Shown here: positions 37,901 through 49,900 of the stretch, piece by piece | Layout: each line of letters begins with the position of its first letter | Position numbering within the stretch: position 1 is the stretch's first letter | Assembly (NCBI GenBank): GCA_003013855.2 | Contig: PVNU02004120.1 | Location: 1 to 64,000, forward strand | Direction of reading: 5' to 3' | From: Liriodendron chinense | Lineage: Eukaryota; Streptophyta; Magnoliopsida; Magnoliales; Magnoliaceae | Length of the DNA: 64,000 bases | The notes under the pieces: model-generated | Database searches by the model: none | Seen by the model: only the letters and a program-made list of their open reading frames with translations | What the model was told of the DNA's origin: nothing | Translations under genes and position numbers: made by a program

Positions 37901-40900
37901 AACAATCTAAGAGTGAAATCATGACAGAACCCAATAGGTGAGAAAAAAATTATTTTGGTTGTTTACATCGATATTTTTTTTTAACTGATTTGGAAGAAAG
38001 CAAGTGTAAATCCAAATGCATGCATGATTTGAAGTAACAAAATTCAATTTTGAAGGTGAAAATGAAAGAGAAATCCAAATTTCTACCATTTCATCTTTTA
38101 AATTTGCAATTTAAATGGGGAAAAAATCTATGTTGACGACTGTAGGCCAATCTACCAATTGGCCATATTTTTATCTTTTAAAAATCTAATTATGAAAAAA
38201 TGCATATATTTAAAAAGAGATATAGAGTTAATAAATTAGTGCATTATTTCTATTAAATAACCAAACTTTTTATCAAACAAATTAGTCCATTAATTAAAAG
38301 AATTTTAAAAAATAAAAAATCTTATGTAATTAATTAGTCCATTAACTAAAAGGATTAGTAAATAATAAATATGCAATGGGGAGACCACTACCAATTTTTC
38401 TTTATCGTTAAAATTTTAATAAAAATAATACAAATTATGTCAAAAATTAATTCTTTGAAAATATTTAATTAATATATAATTTTAGAAATTAATAAAATAA
38501 AAAAATATTTATTGCAATTTCTAATGCTCTTATCATCTTCTTTCATTCAACGAGAGGTTTAAAGCAATGATACCTACATCACCAACCTCCCAACATTTTC
38601 TATTATGAATCCCACAATATGGGTCAGTTGAGATCCATACCGTTTTATTATGGATCCAAAATTATGGCTCTATACTCTTAATGTAGATTAGCTTGTAATG
38701 TCAATCTATGTTCCAAACATAGTGATTTGTAATAATAGAGAAATAAGTGAAATAGTTAGAAGTTTGTGTGTGTTAGTTCAACAGTATGTAGTACGATATG
38801 TATTTATTTACTTAGCCAAAGAGAGAGAGGCAGGGGTCTAACCCTAACTCTATGCTCTCTCTCACTCACTCCCAACTCTCCTTTCTCCTCCGCTTTTCTC
38901 CTACATTCTTCGTGGTATCCATATCAAAGCTGGATTAGATCCCCCTTGTCCTTTCATCCCTCCCTTTCATCTCTTTTCTTCTATCTCCTTTTTTCCTCTC
39001 TTCCCTTTTTTGTTTCTTTTCCTCCAAAATCTTCAACACTCTTGACTGAGCGAATAAGGCTAAGCAGCCATCAAAAGGGCCAAGTAGAACCAGTATGTCC
39101 ATCATATTCACAAACTGACCCACCACTACCATACGCTAGCTCATCTAAGGCCAGTCGCACCTCCAGAGGGTCAATCGAACCCCCCCACAGCAGCATCAGT
39201 CAGGCCCTGTAAGCCCAGTTACACCACTAGTGGGGGCCATTGACCCCCCTAGAGGCACTGTCATCATCTCTAAGGCCAGCCTACCTTCCACGTGAGCACA
39301 TCCGCTTCTCCATCACGATTGCTTGAAGGTTTTGCTTCATCTCTAGCATCTTCCGGCTTTTCATTCTTCCTTTGTTGTCGATCTGTAGCCTTCTTCAGTT
39401 TCTTTTTCCATATTTATGACAATCTGAGTTATTCTAATATTTGAGATTGAGCATCCAACTACATTATGGCAAATAGTAGAACAAGGAGAGGTTATAAAGG
39501 CTCAAGGGTCTAGGATGAGGATAACTATCGCCTAGTTGGACTGCAGCAATTACTTGGAATGATCTCATTCCATCAAACTACATGTTAGAGGGAAGAGAAC
39601 TTGGATAATGGAAAGTAAGAAGGACACCTCATCTAACGACCCATTCCATGAAAAATTAGAAAGTGACAAGGTGAAAGTGATCTCTTGGCTCCTTCATTTC
39701 GTGCAACTAAGTATTAGCTATGGTCTCATGTTCAAAGACTGCATAAGAGATTTGGGATACGGTTGGGATGGTGTCTACCCGACAGGAAATGTGTCTCGCT
39801 TTTATGAACTGCATCACTCAAGGAGATGAGACTATTAGGAAGTATTTTGTGCAACCAAGTATTAGCCATGGTCTTGGCTCCTTCATTTCGTGCAACAAGT
39901 ACTTTCCATGGTCTCATGTTCAAGAAGACTACATGATACAGTTGGGAAGATGTATGCCCAACAATAAAATGTTGCTCACTTTTGTTAGCTGCATCGTGCG
40001 ATTGCTATAAGATAGCAAAATATGCAGTAATGAAATATTACTATTGAGGAGTACTTGCGGCTATGGGATAGAAGTGGGAAGCGCTGGATCATTCTCAACC
40101 TCTGGCTCTCACAACTGCAGAAATGCAAAAACAAACCAACAACGTACAATTTTTAATTTTTTGATGGCCTTCATTTGGATCTTGAGTTGCAGAGGGTTTA
40201 GATTCTTGGGAAGGACAACATCCCATCTCCCCGGTCTATATATAACTACTCGTGGAGAAGCAAGGATAGCAACGACCTTCGGTCAAAATGGTTCCTCGAG
40301 CCATGAGAGATCCTCTTGTGGCGAATCAGCCATTCTCCATATCAAAACTATAAGGTAGATCTTGTGCATCAGCATCACAACTTGACAAGTTGGTATGCTC
40401 TCATTGTAGGAAATGGGGACAAATTAAGGAGAGGTGTTAGGAATTTCTTCCACATGTGCGCCCTAAACTAAAGCGATCTTCTACTAATACCACTACGAAT
40501 GAGGAAGTCTTCTCAAATTATTGGTGAGTGGAACACCAAGCTAGTTGTATCTGATTTCAACTTTTGATCCAATACGCCGAATTTCATTGCAATTAGTTTC
40601 TTTCTTCATCTAATTGCATTTATCAGGCATCAAGCTTGCATGGAGGGACGTCACTATTCAAAAAGCAACAACAATCGAACTTTGTCCGTCTCATGGAGAT
40701 GCAACCAGTCAGGTATCACATGTATCACATAATGTATCATTGTCTTTATGAAATCACTGGATGCAACTGAGATTATGATGGCAATGACAAAAGTGATGAC
40801 AGGAATCACCCAGAACATGGTGCTCGTGTAGCCCCAACATCGGCTTCCAATCCGTGTCATCAGTTCTCTCATTAAAGGAGACAACCGATGCGTGATGAGG

Positions 40901-43900
40901 CCATTGCATGGAGTAATGAGTCCATAGATGCTACTAATGGATAGGAGACTCCACTTCCATGTCACATTACAGAAATGGCTCGTATGGAAATGAGTGAATC
41001 CAGTGGCTACAATAAACTCACAAACATTTGTTTATGGATATTAAAGTACGCGTATGGATTCATACAGGGATATTACCATGCATCCAGGAAAGTATATGAG
41101 TAAGGAGGTGCTGAACCACAGCCAATGCCACAGGGAGTAATTGTTGGAAATTCGGTCAGCGAAGGCACCAAAGAGATTCAAAAAATCACCACGCGCCGCA
41201 CAAGCAATCAACGCAAAGACCAACGAATTTTACGTGGAAAACCCTTGTGGGAAAAAACCACGACACAAAGCGACACCTCCACTATGAATTCCAAATGATT
41301 ACAGAGCTAATCTACCCGAAAGTAAATCCCAAGGATGAACAAGGCACTCTCAAACCTCACAATCTCTCCCCCAAGCCCTAATCTCGAAATAAGCCTCCTT
41401 GATATTGATTAGGATACCTCTAAGACGGATTAGGAGGTGCTTATATAGGCCTCCAACCCAAAATAGAAACATACAGCGCGAAATTGCGCAACACCGCGTA
41501 TACACCTGAATAGTCCCGACCGGTCAGACCAGTGCAAAAACAGTCCAGGGAGTTTCGCCTTGAAAAACTGCAATTTCAGCCTTCATCCGACCAGTCATGA
41601 CCGGTCGGGCGATATGTACAGCGAGCTTGTTGTGTCTTTGTCCAAAGCAGGTATCGGTCAGACCAGTCGAACCAATCTGTCCTACCGATCAAACACCCAA
41701 AACTGTAATTTTTTAAGATCCTGACAAAAAACTCCACCAAGGCTTCAAAATCAAACCATCTTCCCTTTGCTTCATCGATCAACTCATCTTCAAACATAGT
41801 GTCGTCGCTTCTCATGCATCACTGCGTCTTCATTAAGCCCTTGCCAATCCCAGAGAAGTTACGCAGAACTTGAACTTCTCTGTTAGGACCACCTTGGTCA
41901 GCATATCCACCGGATTCACGCTAGTGTGAATCTTATCCAGAGTCACATCTCCTTCCTCAAGCACCCGTCGAATAAAATGGTGACGCAAATCAATGTGTTT
42001 AGTACAAGAGTGATAAACAGAATTTTTAGCTAAATTGATAGCACTAGAGCTGTCACAATTAACCGGTACGGCCTCATGCAAAAGCCCCAACTAATTTATC
42101 ATTCCTTTCAACTTAACATGCCTCCTTGAAAGCTTCTGTCACCGCCATATACTCAGCTTCAGAAGTGAAAAGAGTCGCCACAAATTAAAGCTTAGACATC
42201 CAACTAATCGCTCCACTCGCTAAAACAAACAAGTACCCTAAAGTCGATCTCCTACAATCCACACTACCTGCGTAATCGGAATCAACGTACCCAAGCAACT
42301 TGTCCTTGGACTTCTCAAATGTCAAGACGTAGTCCTACTTACCCCGAATGTATCAAAGTAGCCATTTCACAGCTTCCCAATGTTGTCTGCCCGGGTTAGA
42401 CATAAATCGGCTAACAACACCCATAGCCTGTGAAATATCCAATCTTGTACAGACCATGGCATACATTAAACTGCCCACAGCACTTGAATAGAGCACATGA
42501 GACATAACATGTTTTTCTTCATCTGTCTTGGGACATTATTCAGAAGAAAGCTTGAAGTGAGCCGCGTGGGGAACGCTAACCTGTTTGGACTTGTTTATCT
42601 CATACTTTTTTCAACACCTTCTCAAAGTATTCTTCCTAAGATAACCACAACCTACTCCTCTTCCTGTCTCTATGAATATCTATGCCAAGAACCCTCTTTA
42701 CAGCCCCCCCAATCTTTCATCTCGAATGTCCTTGAAAGCTGAGTCTTCGACACATCGATGTCAAACATGTTATGACTAACAATAAGCATGTCATCGATAT
42801 ACAACACCAGTATGAGAAACTCCTCATCATTCAGTGTCTTGAAATAGACACAATGGTCGTACTCGCTCCTGAAAAAGCCCCGACTCATCATGAAGGAATC
42901 AAATTTATTGTACCACTGCCTAGGCTACTGTTTGAGACCGTACAACGATCTCCTCAACCTGCAAACCTTGTTCTCATCCCCTTGCACTGTATAACCTTCT
43001 GGCTGCACTATGTAAATCTGTTCTTCCAATTCCCCATGCAGGAAAGCAGTCTTTACATCCATCTGTTCCAGCTCGAGGACGTATTGGGCAACCAGTGTCA
43101 ACACGAACCTAATAGATACTTGCTTCACAACCGGTGCAAAAATCTCACTGAAGTCCACACCCTCACGCTGAGCATACCCTTTCCTACCAACCTTGCCTTG
43201 TATCTATTATGTTTCTTCCGAAAAATCCACTAACACCCAATCGCTTTTCGACTCACAGGAAGCTCCACAAGCTCCCAAGTCTCATTCTTGTACAGAGAGT
43301 ACATCTCGTCTTGCATTGCAGTCTTCCACTTTTCAGCATCTACATCATGTAGTGCCTCCTCAAAGTTAAACGGATCCCCCTCATCCGTAATGAGAGCGAA
43401 TGCAATATTCGAGTCATCCCTATACATTGCCAGTAACCTACGATCTCTAGATGGATTTCTTCGCACAGGTAGTTGCTCCACCTGATCCTGTACCTTTGTT
43501 TGTGTCTCAGTATCAGCCCACTTTTTTCCATTTAACAAAACTAACAACAATGGTTTTTTTTTTTTAAATCCCTTTTCATTTTAATCCCTTTTTTACTTTT
43601 AACATGTATTGTGTACTGTATTATAATCTGACAGAAACATTGTAGAAACTTTAAGGAAAATGGTGGAAAAATTTCAATGATACTTCAGGAGATTTTGAAG
43701 GACACATGATTACACATTTATAACTTAAAAACATTATAAAAGTACGAATGCATAATAGTTTACCATGGCGTATGGGACAAAACAATGGGCTAACGGCTAT
43801 AAGGGGTCGTTTGGCAGTGTAGGTTGGTTGGCATTGGGGGGGATTCGGAATCCAAGGTTTGTGATGAGGACATTAGGCCCTTCAAGGTATATCAACGAAG

Positions 43901-46900
43901 GAAGCACGCCCCCAAGCATACTCCTTGTGGCTAGACGATCATTAAGGAGCATTGAAGACCCTACACTGTGATGTGGCACATAGAAGACCCCACAATGGGA
44001 AGACACGTGTAGGATGAAGGAAGACCCGACTGGACATCGTCGAGCGCTCGAAATTCACCCAATCTGAAGCAGAACTCTCTGGACAGTTTTCACTATCTTC
44101 GGGCGCCCGACAACTGGTCATCAGGCGCCCAAAATTCATCAGTTTTTAAGTTTGAGTCGCTGGACGTTTTTTGCCCCCATCGGGCGCCCAACCGATTGGT
44201 CATCGGGCGCTCGACGCCCGCGCGAACTGTCTTTTTTTTTTTACTTAAGTATTAGGAATATTTTAGTCTTTTCTTCTTTGTTAGTACTTATTTAAGGGAG
44301 TTAAGCCCTACTAACAAATTACTTTTTTATTATTAAATGAAGAACAACTTTGGTTGCCTCCTCCCTACCTCCCTCTCTCTCTATGGATCTTCCTCTTCCT
44401 CTCCAATCTTTTTCTTCTTTCTACTTCCTTTCCCCTCCAACCTTCTTCTAAGGTATTTCTTTGATTTCCTTCTCTCTTCTAACCCATCATTTCACATCTT
44501 CTACAATCTAAATCTAAGAATTGATTGAAAACCCTAATCTCTCGGATTTTCAATTCCCTAATCTGAGAAATCCATCGATCTCCTGGACTAGTGAATCCCA
44601 TTGCACGATTGGATCATAACCATGCAAGATCGAGATGCTCCATCCCTCGTCGGATCCATTCCACGCAATACTTGAATTTCATATTATGCGGTTGTGATGA
44701 TGGCCCACATTATTGCATGTTTCATTTAAATTTTCTTAGATTATGATGGTGAATGCTGGAAGTTGAACTGTTATTACTTTGTTATTCCGCTGGATTATAT
44801 ATGATCATATGGATGCATCACAATTAGGGCATCCTGCATCAGTTTGTTTGGCAGCGTGGATTTGGGAGGTATTTGGAATCTATGTGGATTTCAAATACTC
44901 AGTTTTGCAATCTCTTCTGTTTGTTGAGATTGCCAATCCTCTCCCTTTTTTGCTCATTTTTAAAGGTAGGAGAGTCGCACGTGTGACATAGGTGTCGCTA
45001 GGCTACTAATCCATTATACATGTGGCCTGCTGATGATATCCCATAACAATCAGATTATCGGCTGCATCACTAAAATTATATCAATGATCTAAGCAATCCA
45101 AACATTGGCCATGTAAATTTTAAAAAATGATGGTTAGTCGCTCGGTTGTAATCCTATGCGTGTGGCCCATTTGAGGTTTGGAATTTCATCATTTTTTGCC
45201 AAAGTATATATTTTAATAGGCTTATTATAATCGTTGTGTCAAACATCACATATGCACACTAATAGGGATACTAAAGTTGATTTAGTAATCAAATTCGAAT
45301 TCCTGTAAATATACTACATAATTTCAATGCATTGCTATTTTTGGATTCCAGTGCATTCCGAATACCAGCTGCCAAACACAACTGAAGGATTTGGAATCAC
45401 CATTGATTCAAAATCACCTTGATTTGGAATCTAGGTATTTGAAATACAAGCACGCAAACAAGCCCCAAGTAATGCAATTATATCCAAAATGATTTCATAT
45501 CATTCAAATCTCATACGATACAAGTAATAAAACCAAAACAATTCAACAAAAAGCTAAAATGAACCAGCAATTCACGTTGGACTAGGATTGGCATATTGAG
45601 TTAAGAGGCAACTCGAAGTTGTCGCTCTTATCTCAACTGGTGTAAGCATAATATTATTGCTCCACCTAACTACAACACTGTTCTTAAATCATGAGATGAT
45701 GATACCAGGCCTTGTACTCTCTAACATTTATCTAGCACTCATCTTCACCAATTTGTAGCAGTCTACCTATTACTGGATATTGAGCGCACATTGGAGCTGT
45801 CATTACTGTTGTCAGTCTTCAAAATTACATTTTTGGGTGCCTGACCGATCGAACAGATTGGTCTGACTGGTCTCTGCTTTGGATAGAGACACAACAAGCT
45901 CGCTGGACATATTGCCCGACAGGTCATGACAGGTCGGATGGAGGCTAGAATTGCAGTTTTTCAAGGCAAAACTCCCTGGACGGTTTTTGCACCAATCGGG
46001 TGTATATGCAGGATTGCGCAATTATGCGCTGTATGTTTCTATTTTGGGTTGGAGACCTATATAAGCACCTCCTAATCTGTCTTAGAGGTATCCTAATCAA
46101 TACCAAGGAGTCCTATTTCGAGATTAGGGCTTAGGGGAGTGATTGTGAGGTTTGAGAGTGCCTTGTTCATCTTTGGGATTTGCTTTTGGGTAGATTAGCT
46201 CTGTAGTCATCTGGAATTCATAGTAGAGGTGTCGCTTTGTGCCGTTGTTTTTTTCCTGCAAGGGTTTTCCACATAAAATTCGCTGGTCTTTGGGTTTATT
46301 GCTTGTGTGGCGTGTGGTGATTGTTTGAATCACTTCGGTGCTTCTGCCGACCGGATTTCCAACAAGTGGTATCAGAGATGTCGTTGGAAGGTTGAAGAAG
46401 AATTTTCTAAGACAATCTCATGGCTTCAGGTACGAAGTTCGACGTTAAGAAGTTTTCGGGTAAAAACAACTTTGAGTTGCAGAAGGTGAAAATGAGAGCC
46501 ATCCTAACTCAGCAAGGGGTCGTGAACGCCCTTGGAAAGCGACTTAAGGACATGGAAAATGATGAGTGGACCAAGATGGATGAGAATGTTATGGCCTCAA
46601 TACAATTTTTCCTTATAGATGACGTCCTCTATAACGTCATGAAAGAGAAGACCGCTGTAGAGACATGGACCAAGCTAGAGAACGTGTACGCAAAGAAATC
46701 TCAAAGAATCGCATGTATCTGATGATGCAACTCTTCACTTTAAAGATGACGGAGGGGACAAATGTGGAGGACCATATCAACACTTTCAATAAGCTGATTT
46801 ACAAGTTGCTTGACATTGGTGAACAGATTAAGGACAAGTATCAAGCCTTGATCCTACTGAACTCGCTTCCTAATTCATATGAGTCGCTCAGGGACTCATT

Positions 46901-49900
46901 GTGCGCGAGCGAGGAAACTATCAATGTAGAGATCATAGTCTCAGCCCTTCAGTCGAAGGTGATGAGACAGAAGAGCGGTGACACTGGTTCTTCCTCCGAT
47001 GCACTAGTTATGAGGGGAAGGAATTCGGAGCTGGGTGAAAGATCGTCACGATTTTTATCGAAGTCGAAGGGCAAAAGCAAAGCGAAGTTGAAGTGTTGAG
47101 GATGTGGCCAAGTTGGGTACATGAAGGACTGCAAGAGTCTTAAGTATAAGAAGGAGAAGTCGAGAGACTCCTCTAGGGAAGCCAATACCGCTGAAGCTGG
47201 AGAAGATGGTAGTGATGTGTGCAAGGTCTTAACAACGTCAAAGATGGGATCTCTCAGCGATGAGTAGATCATGGACTCCAGAGCTTCGTATCATATTGAT
47301 GCGGAACACAAGACCATTTCAAGTGTACCAATGAAGAAAGCGCCAACCACACGTACCATCCTTGTGGATAGGCGACTATTGAGGAGCATTGAAGACCTTA
47401 CACATGTAGTCCGAGACATTTGAAAAGACCCCACCTTGGGAAGACATATGTAAGTTGCTTTGAGGAGATGATCAGACCGTTGGATCGTGATGATGATGTG
47501 ATCGGACCGTTGGTTCATTGTGGCCCACTTTCATCACACCATCATTGGAGCGCATTGGACATCTTAGATTTGAGTTTATTTTACGCATTTTTTACTTATT
47601 TGAGTTTTGGGTTAGTGTGGGTACGTTTTTTTTCATGCAAATGTCTTTTTTTTGAAATTTTGTTAGTAGGGGTATTTTGGTAATTATACTAATTCCGAAT
47701 TTTATAAGGGTGTTGCCCTAAACCTTTTTGATTAGTTGTTGATTTATGAAAAAGAGCAAACCTTTGGTTGCCTCCTTCCTCTCTCTCTCTCTCATGGTGC
47801 TTCTTCTTCTTCCTTGATCTCCTTCTTCTCTATTCTTCTTGTGCCCCTCCAACTTCTTCCAGGTATTTCATCTTCTATTACTATCCTTCTAAACTTCTGT
47901 TTTGTTTATTCCCCACGATCTAAACCTTGAGAATCGATCCAAACCCTAAACCCCCAAATTCTCAAATCCCTAATCCGAGAAACCTCCTGGTTCTTCGGAC
48001 TAGTGATCCTCATTGATCGATTGGGTATGACCATGCAAGATCGGGAGGTTCCATCCCTCGCCGGGTCCAACCTAAGCAATAATTGAATTCCATACTCCAC
48101 GGTTGTGATGATGGCCCGTCCCATTGCATGTTTCCTTTATGATTTTCTTAGTTTATGATGATTGATGCTAGATTTCATCATTATTATTGCTTTTATTTCC
48201 GCTGAATAATTGTGTTCATGAGCATGCATCATATTTAGGGCTGTCCTGCATCAAATTTGGTATCAGAGAATAGGCTTGCATGGTTTTGTCTAGATCGAGT
48301 TATAAAAAAAATTAGGGTTTTGATTTTTAGGTTTGTTTTAGGAAATGTCCAGATTTAGAAAGTTTCCAATTTTAGAAAGTCTCCTAATTTGGAAATTTTT
48401 CAGATTTAGAAAGTTTCCAATTTTAGAAACTTTCCAATTTTAGAAAATTCCTAATTTGGAAAAATTCCAGATTTGAGTCGCATCATCTAGAATTAATTAA
48501 TGTCAGTTCATTGTAGTTTAAATTCATCGCATTCATATTGTGAGTCACCAGTCCATAGAGTCTTCCCGTAGTGAATGGAGTATAGACGTTTGAAATCTTC
48601 AGGGCCATTAAGTGTTTTCGTGTGGCCGTCGAGACCCAATGGAAAGCCGAACTCCGATGAGTTGGCCTCCTTTAATGGTCACATGGACCCACAAACATTC
48701 CTTGATTGGCTTGAAGACTTGGACTATTTTTTTTATTGGTATGATATGTCGAATGATCGTCGAGTGAGGTTTGCCAAGTTGAAATTGGAGGGCCAAGCCA
48801 AGTCGTTTTGGGCAGATTTGGAGCGAAGAATTGATAGAGTTGGGAGAGCCCCGATCTCACAATGGGAGGAGATGAAAGAGCGTTTGAAAGAAAAATATCT
48901 TCCCATCTCTTATCGTCAAAAGCCCTTGGCTCAGAAGGGAGTTGCCCCACCTTCTCGTCCAAACACAAAACCAATATGGTCCCCTCCTTGTAAAGTGGTC
49001 CAACCCATCATTAAGGAAATCTCAGCTTATAAACAATTGGGGTGTTTAACACCAATTATATTTCCTTGAAAGCAAGATAATACCTTGGTGAATGGCCAGT
49101 TGGAAGAATCCAAACATGATGTTTATGAAGTGGAAGAGTACGTGCCTAACGTCACTAATGATGAAATAGAAGAAATTGAGGCATCGCTTATCATCGTTGA
49201 GGATGACGAAGTGTGTGCTAGTGATGAAAAGGTCGAAGAAATTGAGACTGCACCACTTCTAGATGTCATGTGTGACTTAAGTGATGTAGAGTCCCAATCT
49301 AAGTCTCTTACCATAATGCACACGAATGAATTTGAAAAGGAGACTAGTGAGGATATGATAGTAGACACCCACATGACTTGTGATATCACACCAGATGATT
49401 TATGGGATAAATTTTCACCCAAATGGGACATTCAGCACGCAATCAATCTTGTCCCTGGGTCGGTCTTGTCAAGCTTTCCTCCATACCAGGTGAACCCCGT
49501 AGAAAATACAGAAATGCAGCATCAATTTGATAGACTTCTTGGGGAAGAATTCAATAAGGAAAGTTTGAGTTGGAGTTTTGTTTTGTGTGTCATGCCTGCT
49601 CTTTTCACTTCCAAGAACAATGGCATATGGCACACATGTGGGCATATCTTGACCGCCCACAAAGTTTTAATCAAGTATCAAGCCATCATGCGACGTATTC
49701 ACGTCATGGTGGATATGATGACCATAGTCCTTATCCCGTATCTTGGTGACATTTTGGACATAATGGCTTATGCCAAGGTCTGCTTAAGACTTGGTATTAT
49801 TAGTGTTTGTTCTCAAGTGTTGGGATACCTGAAAATCATCCTTGTTTATAATACTTATAATGAGAAATTATGTGTCACCCGTGGGAAGTGTCCTTTTGTT

